In this document: positions 34,304 through 42,076 of the stretch, piece after piece
Numbering within the stretch: the stretch's first letter is position 1
Layout: the number at the start of each line of letters is the position of its first letter
Assembly: GCA_964349835.1 (NCBI GenBank)
Contig: CAYGID010000005.1
Coordinates: 1 to 64,000, forward strand
Length of the DNA stretch: 64,000 nucleotides
From: JAQVSH01 sp964349835
GTDB lineage: Bacteria > Bacteroidota > Bacteroidia > Bacteroidales > UBA4181
Reading direction: 5' to 3'
The notes under the pieces: model-generated
Seen by the model: the letters and a program-made list of their open reading frames with translations, nothing else
Database searches by the model: none
What the model was told of the DNA's origin: nothing
Translations under genes and position numbers: made by a program

Positions 34304-35278
34304 TTAAATCTTTAGTCGCTGTCCGATCCGAAGAATAGAGGTAGACTTGATATTGTTGCTTCGGCAGAGCTGCGAAACCGAAACTCCGTTCCGACGAGCA
34401 ATGTGACCCAGGGTGTCGCCTTGGCGTACCACATAATATTTTATGGCTCTTACCTGCTTCAGGTACCCGAAATGGGCTGCGCAAAGCGATAGGTCTTGAT
34501 TGATTACTCTGCCTGCGGCAAAATCGACCAACTCGGTGGGGTTAATAGACTGCCCCAAGTATCGCATCTCATAATGGAGGTGCGCCCCGGTAGAACGTCC
34601 TGTGTTGCCCCCAAGGCCGAGTGCCTCGCCGCTGCGCACCACCTGGTTGATTTTTACCAGCGGTTTGGTAAGGTGGGCATAGATCGTTTCGAGGCCGTTA
34701 AAGTGGCGAACCACCACATAGTGGCCAAATCCACCGCGATTGTAACGCACAATGCGTACCATTCCGTCGAACGAACAGCGAACGGAGTCGCGGATATTCA
34801 GTTTGAGGTCGGTGCCATAATGAAATCGCGAGCGGCGAAAGCCAAACACCGAGGTAATCCGAATGAAACTATCCAGGGGAGGGGTGAAGCCCTGCAAATG
34901 GATCAGCGAGGTATCCTTCTTTTGGGCCAGGTCTACTTTGTAGGGGTTCAGAATGTGGTGCACCCAAGAGTTGTACAGAGCCGCAGAGGGAACTTTTGTG
35001 GTATCGATAGCGCCGTTGCAGGCAATCAGCGAATCCATCTCGGCAAGGTAGGAGTCTATACTCTCTGCGTCGTCGAGGCTCCCCTCTTCTTCATCGGAAA
35101 ACTCCTCCACCTCATCAATCATACGTGCCATTGCCGATGTGTCGATGTCGGAAGCAAAATCAGTTAAGGAAACGGAAATGGTTTTGGCCAACTGCACAGT
35201 ATCGGGTTCCTCTGCCATCAGAAGGCATGGAAGGCAAAAGATCAAAAAGGCGTAAATGGCTGATAGTAAGCGATTCAT
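34304..35278 (-). CDS. M23 peptidase-family protein with C-terminal LysM domain
   Basis: A 324-residue secreted protein with a signal peptide (LLSAIYAFLIFCLPCLLMAEE) but no lipobox. An acidic region near residues 60-85 (EEFSDEEEGSLDDAES) precedes the M23 domain, which has intact ligands: HYGTDLK, IYAHLT and HLHYE. A LysM domain (YYVVRQGDTLGHIARRNGVS) ends it. It is a paralogue of the lipoprotein at 30.5-31.6 kb, sharing the FDGMVR / NGLETIYAHL / GRSTGAHLHYEMRY pattern. It faces the GT9 gene with five bases between stops. Confidence 0.9.
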   Translation of the reverse strand: MNRLLSAIYAFLIFCLPCLLMAEEPDTVQLAKTISVSLTDFASDIDTSAMARMIDEVEEFSDEEEGSLDDAESIDSYLAEMDSLIACNGAIDTTKVPSAALYNSWVHHILNPYKVDLAQKKDTSLIHLQGFTPPLDSFIRITSVFGFRRSRFHYGTDLKLNIRDSVRCSFDGMVRIVRYNRGGFGHYVVVRHFNGLETIYAHLTKPLVKINQVVRSGEALGLGGNTGRSTGAHLHYEMRYLGQSINPTELVDFAAGRVINQDLSLCAAHFGYLKQVRAIKYYVVRQGDTLGHIARRNGVSVSQLCRSNNIKSTSILRIGQRLKI

Positions 35279-35337
35279 TATTTTTTCGTTCTGTTTGAAC
35301 AAAATTAAGAAAAAATGAACATTTCCGCTGCTCTGTT

Positions 35338-35372
35338 AAAAAAAAACAGACCCTCAGTAGATATTGAGGGTC
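35338..35372 (-). terminator. Intrinsic terminator downstream of dnaJ
   Basis: On the minus strand AGACCCTCA pairs with TGAGGGTCT (9-bp perfect stem, 8-nt loop, 35372-35347), and a G then nine Ts follow. It lies about 135 bases after the dnaJ stop and should end the grpE-dnaJ transcript. Confidence 0.88.
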
Positions 35373-35420
35373 TATCTTGTTCTATTTGAGATGGATAGGA
35401 GGTAGTTAATTTGTAAATTC

Positions 35421-35475
35421 CCTGTTCATAAGTGGGTTCGTTATTGTTGATAAGTTGTTAATAAGTTGTGAATAA
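35421..35475 (-). repeat. DnaA-box-like tandem array
   Basis: On the minus strand three contiguous 11-bp units read TTATTCACAAC (35475-35465), TTATTAACAAC (35464-35454) and TTATCAACAAT (35453-35443). TTATTCACA is an exact match to the DnaA-box consensus TTATNCACA and the other two differ by one base. A fourth, TTATGAACA, lies at about 35431-35423. The regular 11-bp phasing (about one helical turn) favours cooperative protein binding over chance. The array lies between the dnaJ stop and its terminator. Confidence 0.6.
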
Positions 35476-35507
35476 GTAGGGGAAGCACAACCTTAATTGT
35501 CGGGGAT

Positions 35508-36671
35508 TTACTCTTTGTTCTGGAAGAAGGTGCGCATTTTGGCAAAAAAGCCCATATCCTTTTTCGCTTCGTCGGGGGTAAAACGATCGGAAGTAGCGAA
35601 TTTTTCCAGAGCAGCCCGCTCTTCTCGGTTCAACTCTTTGGGAATCCACACATTGATATTTACCAGCAGGTCGCCCTTGCCGTAACCGTTTACATCGGGG
35701 AGTCCCTTGCCCCTGAGTCGGAGAATTTTCCCGGGCTGTGTTCCCGGATCTATTTTTATCTTCACTTTGCTGTCGACCGTGGGAACCTCCATTGTGGCAC
35801 CCAGTGCTGCTTCGGGTATCGAAAGGTAGAGAAAATAGACCAAGTCGTTGCCGTCGCGCAGCAGTTCGGGGTGATCCTCCTCGTCGATCAGTACCAGCAA
35901 ATCGCCCGGAATACCTCCTCTTCGGGCCGCATTGCCCTTGCCACTAACGGAGATCTGCATGTTCGAGGCCACTCCGGCAGGAATTTTAATGGGAATCACC
36001 TCCTGTTGCTGTACAATTCCTTCGCCATGGCAATGGGTGCACTTTCGGGTAATAATTCGCCCTTCGCCACCGCACATGTTGCACACGCTTGAGGTTTGCA
36101 TCTGACCCAGAATGGTGTTTGTTACCCTTGTAACATGGCCGGTTCCCCGGCACTGGGCACAAGTTGAATAGGCCGAAGAATTTTCGGCCCCTGAGCCCCC
36201 GCACTCCTTGCAGGTTATATATTTGTTGACCTTAATCTTTTTCTCGACGCCATAGGCAATCTCTTGCAGGTTGAGCTTTACCTTGACTCGCAGATTGGCA
36301 CCGTGGTTCACGTTGCGTCCGCCGCCTCCGCCTCCGAAGCCTCCAAAACTGCTGAATCCCCCGAATCCGCCAAAGATGTCGCCGAATTGTGAGAAGATAT
36401 CATCCATGCTCATCCCCCCGCCGTAGCCGGCACCTCCTCCTCCGTTACCCATCCCGGCATGTCCGAACTGGTCGTATCTGGCCTTCTTCTGCTCATCGCT
36501 CAACACCTCGTAGGCCTCGGCAGCCTCTTTAAACTTCTCCTCTGCCTCTTTGTTGCCGGGGTTTTTGTCGGGATGATACTGAATGGCTTTCTTTCGGTAG
36601 GCTTTCTTTATCTCCTCTTTCGAAGCACTTTTTTGCACTTCGAGAATTTCATAGTAATCGCGTTTCGCCAT
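35508..36671 (-). CDS. dnaJ: Chaperone DnaJ (Hsp40)
   Basis: A 387-residue type I J-protein that stimulates DnaK ATPase and delivers substrates. ATG 36671 gives MAKRDYYEILEVQKSASKEE. The J-domain HPD is at residues ~34-36 (IQYHPDKNPG). A Gly/Phe-rich stretch (GGAGYGGGM, GGFGGFSSFGGFGGGGGG) comes next. The zinc domain has four CxxCxGxG repeats (CKECGGSG, CAQCRGTG, CNMCGGEG, CTHCHGEG), and the C-terminal substrate domain follows. It starts ten bases after grpE; the two are one operon. dnaK is not in the window. Confidence 0.98.
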   Translation of the reverse strand: MAKRDYYEILEVQKSASKEEIKKAYRKKAIQYHPDKNPGNKEAEEKFKEAAEAYEVLSDEQKKARYDQFGHAGMGNGGGGAGYGGGMSMDDIFSQFGDIFGGFGGFSSFGGFGGGGGGRNVNHGANLRVKVKLNLQEIAYGVEKKIKVNKYITCKECGGSGAENSSAYSTCAQCRGTGHVTRVTNTILGQMQTSSVCNMCGGEGRIITRKCTHCHGEGIVQQQEVIPIKIPAGVASNMQISVSGKGNAARRGGIPGDLLVLIDEEDHPELLRDGNDLVYFLYLSIPEAALGATMEVPTVDSKVKIKIDPGTQPGKILRLRGKGLPDVNGYGKGDLLVNINVWIPKELNREERAALEKFATSDRFTPDEAKKDMGFFAKMRTFFQNKE

Positions 36672-36681
36672 TGTCGTCTTG

Positions 36682-37287
36682 TTAATAGCCAACCACTACC
36701 TTTGCAAAGCGTATTACCTTGTCGTACAGATAATAGCCTTTCTGAATCACATCCACAACTTTGCCTTTTTTTGCCTCATCGGCGACCTCTATTTTTGTAA
36801 TGGCTTCGTGCGTGTCGGTATTGAAATCGGTATTGATTGCTTCAATCTCTTTGACCCCTTTTTGCGTGATGAACTCTTTCAGTTTATTGTTAATCAGTAA
36901 AATACCCTCTTTCATAGCCTGCATGTCGGTGGCTTGGTCCATGATAACAATGGCTCTGTCTATATCGTCGATTACCGACAGGAATCCCGATAAAATCTCC
37001 TCACCGGCCGTTTTGCTGAGTTCCATCTTTTCTTTGAGGGTTCTTTTCCGGTAATTGTCGAACTCTGCAACCGACCGGAGATACTTGTCGTGAAGCAGGG
37101 CCAATTCGGTCTGCAATGCCAAAAGGTCATTTTTCAGTGTGGCACACTCGTCGGTTGTGGCAGAATTTTCGGGTTTTCCGGCCTCTGTGGCCTGTTCTTT
37201 GGCATCGGGAGCCGATGCTTTGTCTGCACGGCCCGCAGTACTACCGGTAAGGGGCTCTCCCTTGCGATGTTGCTCTTTGTTCTTCAT
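36682..37287 (-). CDS. grpE: Nucleotide exchange factor GrpE
   Basis: A 201-residue GrpE, which releases ADP from DnaK. A low-complexity charged N-terminal tail (~45 residues) precedes the long dimerisation helix (LKNDLLALQTELALLHDKYLRSVAEFDNYRKR), then the conserved small beta domain (GVKEIEAINTDFNTDTHEAI, GYYLYDKVIRFAKVVVG). ATG 37287 is the first ATG; the reading frame upstream only has a TTG. A cluster of inverted repeats lies upstream. Confidence 0.96.
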   Translation of the reverse strand: MKNKEQHRKGEPLTGSTAGRADKASAPDAKEQATEAGKPENSATTDECATLKNDLLALQTELALLHDKYLRSVAEFDNYRKRTLKEKMELSKTAGEEILSGFLSVIDDIDRAIVIMDQATDMQAMKEGILLINNKLKEFITQKGVKEIEAINTDFNTDTHEAITKIEVADEAKKGKVVDVIQKGYYLYDKVIRFAKVVVGY

Positions 37288-37315
37288 TTCTATGCCTTGA
37301 ATGTTCAATAAGTCT

Positions 37316-37361
37316 GCAAGCCATTATCAAAAGGCTTGCCATAATTGGCAATCCAGCCAAT
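37316..37361 (-). promoter_or_regulatory. Overlapping inverted repeats upstream of grpE
   Basis: Three perfect inverted repeats overlap here: GCAAGCC / GGCTTGC (37316-37322 and 37333-37339), TTGCCA-TAAT-TGGCAA (37336-37351) and ATTGGC-N6-GCCAAT (37344-37361). They begin 28 bases before the grpE start codon. No CIRCE element or TAnnTTTG box is seen. The layout fits an operator region for heat-shock control, or a structured leader. Confidence 0.5.
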
Positions 37362-37450
37362 TTGTCAGAAGAGGTCAAGATTCAAATCCTCTTTTGTCAT
37401 TTTGACCCTCTCTCCTCAGAGGGGCTGGCAACGAAAATCTTTCTGGCTCC

Positions 37451-37482
37451 GTTGAGATTGGATGCCGAAAATGTTAGCTTTG
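37451..37482 (+). promoter_or_regulatory. Promoter of the holin-like gene pair
   Basis: GTTG (37451-37454, one mismatch to TTTG), a 20-base spacer and TAGCTTTG (37475-37482) fit the consensus. This places the transcript start near 37490 and supports ATG 37533 (or 37527) over the far upstream in-frame start. Confidence 0.65.
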
Positions 37483-37532
37483 CCTACCGGAACTATTTTC
37501 GGGTGCTAACGGCTCCTTTTACCTTTATGTGT

Positions 37533-37907
37533 ATGGAGAATCAGAATGCAACGGAAGGTAAGTACAATGAGGCTTACCGCGATATCAAAACGTATGTTGA
37601 TCTTCAGTTGGATCTGCTGCGTCTGGAGGTGGTTGAAAAGGGCTCAAAGCTGGTTTCGGGACTTCTGGTTCTGATTATCGTGCTTTTTATGGTCTTCGGG
37701 GCGTTGGTATATCTCTCGGTTGCCCTGTTGTCGCATTTGGAAACCCTTTTTGGCAGTATGATACCGGGCTGCCTGATGATTTCCGGGGGCTTATTGCTGA
37801 TGACTTTGGTGGTAATCCGGTTCAAAAAATATCTTTTTTTGAACCCGCTCATCAGATTGTTTGCCAGTCTTATCCTCGATGAGGAGTCTAAGGAGGTGCG
37901 GAAATGA
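37533..37907 (+). CDS. Phage-holin-family-like membrane protein
   Basis: A 124-residue protein with a charged N-terminal helix (KYNEAYRDIKTYVDLQLDLLRLEVVEKGSK) and two membrane helices (LVSGLLVLIIVLFMVFGALVYLSVALL and MIPGCLMISGGLLLMTLVVIRF), ending in a short basic-acidic tail. The layout matches the chromosomal 'phage holin family' proteins (PF07332-like) found in many bacteria, which are not part of prophages. No phage gene is nearby. Function is unknown. The stop overlaps the next gene's start (ATGA). Confidence 0.7.
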   Translation: MENQNATEGKYNEAYRDIKTYVDLQLDLLRLEVVEKGSKLVSGLLVLIIVLFMVFGALVYLSVALLSHLETLFGSMIPGCLMISGGLLLMTLVVIRFKKYLFLNPLIRLFASLILDEESKEVRK

Positions 37908-38212
37908 GAACGACAAAGAACAAGCGATTCAACTGTTCGAACCTGGAGTGCCTGCAGATGGAAAAGCGGCATTTGCGTGCCGAAATCGACCGGCAGCAGG
38001 TACGTGTGGAACATCATTTTGTATCGGTGATGGGGGCTGTTGAGCAGCTCTCGGTTATGGGTAAACTGGTAAAGCAGGCTGTGGATGTGGTTTCGGCTTT
38101 CAAAAGCGTGCAGACGGGTTATGCCCTCTTTTCTACACTGTTGCAGTGGCTTTTGCCGGCTACCGCTGCTCAGGAGCCACCGAAACAACATGAAGCTGTT
38201 AGCCCCGAGTAA
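37904..38212 (+). CDS. Small protein coupled to the holin-like gene
   Basis: A 102-residue protein starting in the four-base overlap with the upstream gene. The N-terminal half is a charged helix (LQMEKRHLRAEIDRQQVRVEHHF); the middle (AVEQLSVMGKLVKQAVDVVSAFKSVQTGYALFSTLLQWLLPA) is amphipathic to moderately hydrophobic and could associate with the membrane. I do not recognise the family. The overlap and arrangement suggest that it works with the holin-like protein. Confidence 0.6.
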   Translation: MRTTKNKRFNCSNLECLQMEKRHLRAEIDRQQVRVEHHFVSVMGAVEQLSVMGKLVKQAVDVVSAFKSVQTGYALFSTLLQWLLPATAAQEPPKQHEAVSPE

Positions 38213-38386
38213 TCGGCTTGCTTCGGTGGGCGCCCATGCAATTGCACGCACCTTGGGGTTGTGCCCGATGCAAAGAAGAATGGGGCGGCACACAATAAAA
38301 CCCTACTGTTTTTAGTTTTCATTGGTGAACCTCTATGCCTGAAGCCCCTTTTTGGGCGCATGGGGGAGTGCCTTCGTTTTATTGAT

Positions 38387-38394
38387 TATATTTG
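38387..38394 (+). promoter_or_regulatory. Candidate -7 box for gldJ-murF
   Basis: TATATTTG matches TAnnTTTG exactly, 30 bases before ATG 38425. No TTTG is seen at the -33 spacing. The stretch from 38213 to here holds no other clear feature. Confidence 0.5.
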
Positions 38395-38424
38395 TTGCTT
38401 ACGAAAATGGGTAATCACAGAAAG

Positions 38425-39624
38425 ATGAAATATGTGTTGTGGAGTCTGCTGACTCTCTCTCTCGTTGCTACTGTTACCTCTTGCAAAGAGGCAAATGGCG
38501 TGGGTAATCAGGTTGTTTCCAAAACAACGGGCTGGCGCTATAACGATCAGGCCTGGGGGTCGATTCCCCAGGGTTTTCTTAGTGAGCAACCCACCGGCCC
38601 CGGTCTTGTGCTGATTCCCGGCGGGGTGTTTAAAATGGGCAACATGCAGGAAGATGTGATGTTCACTTGGAATAGTGTGCCACGGAATGCATCGGTCGAA
38701 TCGTTTTACATGGACGAAACCGAAGTCTCGAATATGGCCTATAGGGAGTATCTGCATTGGTTGGCTCGTGTTTACAGCGACCAGCCCGAAATGTATACGG
38801 AGGCCCTTCCCGACACATTGGTTTGGACCGATAAAACGGGTTACAACGAGCCCTATGTGCAGAGTTATTTGCGCTATGCCGCCTTTGGCGACTATCCGGT
38901 GGTGGGGGTAAGCTGGGAACAGGCTACTGCTTATTGTAAATGGCGCACCGACAGGGTTAATGAGTATCTCTTAATTAAGGCCGGCGTGCTGAGTCCTGAT
39001 CCCAACCGCAGGGGGAATCTTCCCTCTTCGCTTTCGCACGGTATCATGTTGCCCGAATACCGCCTCCCTACAGAGGCGGAGTGGGAGTATGCCTCTGCCG
39101 CGAACATGGGCAATACCCTCGACGGGAGAGTTTTCGAACAGCGGATTTATCCCTGGGACGGCACTTCTCTCAGGCACTCCTCTAAGAAAAAACAGGGACA
39201 GATGCGAGCCAACTTTACCCTGGGTTCGGGCGATGCTACCGGTGTGGCCGGGGCATTGAGCGACGGCAGCCGGGGACCGGCTCCCGGCACCTTTGGCGAA
39301 CCCAACGATTTCGGGCTCTATTGTATGGCGGGAAATGTGAATGAGTGGGTGTACGATGCCTATCAGCCGGTTTCTTCTAACACGCCCGAGGCTTTGGCTC
39401 CCGGTTTGAGCGAAAATGGCCTTATGCCAACAGAGTCTGCTCCGGTTGATTCGGTATTTCCCGATGTGCAGGAGAGCCCGGTGCAGCGCGTTTATAAGGG
39501 AGGCTCCTTTAAAGACCGCGCCTACTGGCTTTCGGCCGGAACCCGCCGTGGGTTAAACCAAACGGAGTCGCGAAACGATATTGGCTTCCGCTGCGCGATG
39601 GTTCGTGCCGGATCGGCACGATAG
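38425..39624 (+). CDS. gldJ: GldJ-type lipoprotein (gliding / type IX secretion)
   Basis: A 399-residue lipoprotein with a formylglycine-generating-enzyme-like (FGE/SUMF1) domain. The lipobox is ATVTSC, near residue 20. TGWRYND, then GPGLVLIPGGVFKMG, EDVMFTWN, FYMDETEVSNMAYREYL and the C-terminal GGSFKDRAYWLSAGTRRGLN are the conserved GldJ pattern. GldJ belongs to the outer-membrane lipoproteins that support the T9SS and gliding motor in Bacteroidota; GldK is a paralogue and the alternative call. murF directly downstream is a linkage I recall for gldJ. No other T9SS gene is in the window. The start could also be ATG 38407. Confidence 0.8.
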   Translation: MKYVLWSLLTLSLVATVTSCKEANGVGNQVVSKTTGWRYNDQAWGSIPQGFLSEQPTGPGLVLIPGGVFKMGNMQEDVMFTWNSVPRNASVESFYMDETEVSNMAYREYLHWLARVYSDQPEMYTEALPDTLVWTDKTGYNEPYVQSYLRYAAFGDYPVVGVSWEQATAYCKWRTDRVNEYLLIKAGVLSPDPNRRGNLPSSLSHGIMLPEYRLPTEAEWEYASAANMGNTLDGRVFEQRIYPWDGTSLRHSSKKKQGQMRANFTLGSGDATGVAGALSDGSRGPAPGTFGEPNDFGLYCMAGNVNEWVYDAYQPVSSNTPEALAPGLSENGLMPTESAPVDSVFPDVQESPVQRVYKGGSFKDRAYWLSAGTRRGLNQTESRNDIGFRCAMVRAGSAR

Positions 39625-39651
39625 TCGATAACCCAGCCTTTCTGATAGCCC

Positions 39652-40953
39652 ATGTCGTATATTCCGGCGCTTTATCAGCTTTTTCTTAAGCATGGCAGCG
39701 TAACCACCGATTCGCGCCAGGCCGGTCGCGGTGTAATCTTCTTTGCCTTACGGGGAGAACGGTTTAACGGAAACGATTTTGCACTACAGGCTCTTGCAGC
39801 AGGTTCGCCCTGTGCTGTTGTCGATGACCCTGCGCTGAAAGGCACCCCGGGTATCTTTTGCGTAGACGAGGTGCTTTTGGCTCTGCAACGGTTGGCCTCT
39901 TTTCACAGGCGGCAGTTAGGCATCCCCATTCTTGCCATTACCGGCACAAACGGAAAAACCACCACCAAAGAGCTTATTCATGCGGTATTGTCGCAGGAGT
40001 TTCCGGTATGCGCAACCCCGGGTAATCTGAACAATCATATAGGGGTGCCGTTGACCCTTCTTTCAATGGATGCATCAACCCGCATAGGCATCGTTGAGAT
40101 GGGTGCCAACCATCCGGGCGAGATAGCCCGACTTTGCGAAATTGCTACCCCCACGCACGGGCTCATAACCAATATTGGCAAGGCCCATCTCGAGGGTTTT
40201 GGTGGTTTCGAGGGGGTTGTCCGCACAAAAAATGAGCTCTATCTGGCACTCGATGCGCCCGGTTCTACCCTATTTGTAAATGGGGCAAACCCCCTGTTGA
40301 TGGGTCTTCTTGCCCATTCAAAAGCCAGCCTCGTTACCTATGGAAACCATCGGCAGTCGCTCTGTAACCTGAGCGAAACCGAGTCGGCTCCCTTTCTTAC
40401 AGCTACCTGGAATCAACATACTCTGCGCACCTCTATGGCAGGCGGGTATAATCTGGAGAATATGGAAGCAGCCTGTGCTGTGGGTCTCCATTTCGGAATT
40501 TCCGAAGCGAAGATTGTGGCCGCCATTTCGGGCTATAAACCGCAGAACAGTCGTTCGCAATGGGTCGAAACCGCACGGAACCGGGTACTGTGCGACTATT
40601 ATAATGCCAACCCTTCGAGTATGTCGATTGCGCTCGATCACTTCTTTCGGCTCGAAATACCTTTGGGCATGCAAAAACGGGTGTTATTGGGCGATATGTT
40701 TGAATTGGGTGATGCCACAGCCCAAGAACACTCGCGGGTTATCGACATGTTGGGCAGCCATCCCGAAGTTGAGGCCTGGCTTGCCGGGGTTTACTTCTCG
40801 CAGGCTCTTAGCGATCCGTGGAGCCATATCAGAGCGTTTTCCGACACTGAAGCCATGGTTCGAGCCATGAACATAGAGCCGTTTACGCAGAGTGTGGTTC
40901 TGATAAAGGGATCCAGGGGTATGCGGATGGAGCAGTTAATGCCTCATTTGTAA
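39652..40953 (+). CDS. murF: UDP-MurNAc-tripeptide-D-Ala-D-Ala ligase
   Basis: A 433-residue MurF, which adds D-Ala-D-Ala to the UDP-MurNAc tripeptide in the last cytoplasmic step of peptidoglycan precursor synthesis. The N-terminal UDP-binding domain has VTTDSRQAGRGVIFFALRGE, and the P-loop is GTNGKTTT (residues 98-105), followed by NNHIGVPLTLL and the EMGANHPGEI motif. Late in the protein are DYYNANPSSM and VLLGDMFELG. It starts 27 bases after gldJ, so the two are probably cotranscribed. Confidence 0.97.
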   Translation: MSYIPALYQLFLKHGSVTTDSRQAGRGVIFFALRGERFNGNDFALQALAAGSPCAVVDDPALKGTPGIFCVDEVLLALQRLASFHRRQLGIPILAITGTNGKTTTKELIHAVLSQEFPVCATPGNLNNHIGVPLTLLSMDASTRIGIVEMGANHPGEIARLCEIATPTHGLITNIGKAHLEGFGGFEGVVRTKNELYLALDAPGSTLFVNGANPLLMGLLAHSKASLVTYGNHRQSLCNLSETESAPFLTATWNQHTLRTSMAGGYNLENMEAACAVGLHFGISEAKIVAAISGYKPQNSRSQWVETARNRVLCDYYNANPSSMSIALDHFFRLEIPLGMQKRVLLGDMFELGDATAQEHSRVIDMLGSHPEVEAWLAGVYFSQALSDPWSHIRAFSDTEAMVRAMNIEPFTQSVVLIKGSRGMRMEQLMPHL

Positions 40954-41013
40954 ATAGCCAAACCTTTTATTAACAAATTGGTTCTGCAAGGCGGTTCGTA
41001 AGGCGGTTTTTTC

Positions 41014-41021
41014 TAACTTTG
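41014..41021 (+). promoter_or_regulatory. Candidate -7 box for prs
   Basis: TAACTTTG matches TAnnTTTG, 36 bases before the prs start codon. A -33 TTTG is not evident. Confidence 0.5.
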
Positions 41022-41057
41022 CCGCGCATTTGAAAGCAACTTTAACCGTTTCGCAGT

Positions 41058-41999
41058 ATGAGTGCCAATACTCCCATCAAGATATTTGCCGGCAGTGCAT
41101 CGACCTACCTGGGCGAAAAAATTGCAAAAAGTTTTGGAACAGAACTTGGTAAAAGTTCTATGCTCCGCTTTAGCGACGGGGAGTTTCAGCCCGCTTACGA
41201 AGAGTCGGTTCGGGGAGCCACTGTTTTTATTGTGCAATCAACATTTCCTCCTTCCGACAATCTGATGGAGCTGTTGTTGATGATTGATGCGGCCAAAAGA
41301 GCTTCGGCCTATAAGGTTGTGGCAGTGATTCCCTATTTGGGAATGGCCCGCCAGGATCGGAAAGACAGGCCCCGTTGCGCCATCGGCGCCAAAATGGTGG
41401 CCAATCTGCTTTCGGCGGTCGGGGTCGACAGGGTGATGACAATGGATCTTCATGCCGACCAAATTCAGGGCTTTTTTGATGTTCCGGTTGATCATCTCTA
41501 CGCCTCCTCGGTGTTTGTTCCCTACCTGCAGAGTCTGAATCTCGACAATCTTGTAATTGCTGCGCCTGATATGGGTGGTTCTAAACGGGCCAATGCCTAT
41601 TCGCGGTTTTTGAATACGGAGATGGTAATTTGCTACAAAGTGCGAAAAAAGGCCAATGTGGTGAGTGAGATGCGGGTAATCGGCGAGGTGGAAGGTCGTG
41701 ATGTGGTGATTGTAGACGATATGGTTGACACCGCAGGCACCCTTACGCTGTGTGCCGAACTGATGTCGGATATGGGTGCCCGTTCGGTAAGGGCTATCTG
41801 TTCGCATCCTGTGCTTTCGGGTCCGGCCATAGACAGATTAAACAATTCGAAACTGCTCGAACTGGTTGTAGCCGACACCATTCCTGTTGCCCACCATAAC
41901 ACCGATAAACTGCGGGTTCTTTCTGTGGCTGATATGTTTGCCGACGTCATCAATAAGGTATATAACTATCAATCTATAAGTACCACATTTATTATGTAA
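41058..41999 (+). CDS. prs: Ribose-phosphate diphosphokinase
   Basis: A 313-residue PRPP synthetase (ribose 5-phosphate + ATP to PRPP), feeding nucleotide, His and Trp synthesis. The N-terminal region has KIFAGSASTYLGEKIAK and FSDGEFQPAYEESVRG. The pyrophosphate-binding stretch is PYLGMARQDRKDRPR, MTMDLHADQIQGFFDVPVDH is the conserved metal/ATP segment, and the PRPP loop is VVIVDDMVDTAGT. Length and motifs are standard. Confidence 0.97.
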   Translation: MSANTPIKIFAGSASTYLGEKIAKSFGTELGKSSMLRFSDGEFQPAYEESVRGATVFIVQSTFPPSDNLMELLLMIDAAKRASAYKVVAVIPYLGMARQDRKDRPRCAIGAKMVANLLSAVGVDRVMTMDLHADQIQGFFDVPVDHLYASSVFVPYLQSLNLDNLVIAAPDMGGSKRANAYSRFLNTEMVICYKVRKKANVVSEMRVIGEVEGRDVVIVDDMVDTAGTLTLCAELMSDMGARSVRAICSHPVLSGPAIDRLNNSKLLELVVADTIPVAHHNTDKLRVLSVADMFADVINKVYNYQSISTTFIM

Positions 42000-42007
42000 A
42001 GGGGTGT

Positions 42008-42036
42008 TTTGTATTCCCCATTTTTTTCTATATTTG
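42008..42036 (+). promoter_or_regulatory. Promoter of the L25-pth operon
   Basis: TTTG (42008-42011) is followed after 17 bases by TATATTTG (42029-42036). The spacer is a little shorter than usual. The L25 start codon is 40 bases past the -7 box. Confidence 0.6.
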
Positions 42037-42076
42037 CACCCTGACATTTTAAAACCATACATATCACAATACATAC

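Noticed and set aside
37288..37440. CIRCE (HrcA) operator before grpE
   Set aside because: No TTAGCACTC-N9-GAGTGCTAA-like sequence is present; the repeats here are different.
37533..38212. Prophage remnant around the holin-like gene
   Set aside because: No other phage gene, attachment site or composition change is seen; this family is common in non-phage settings.
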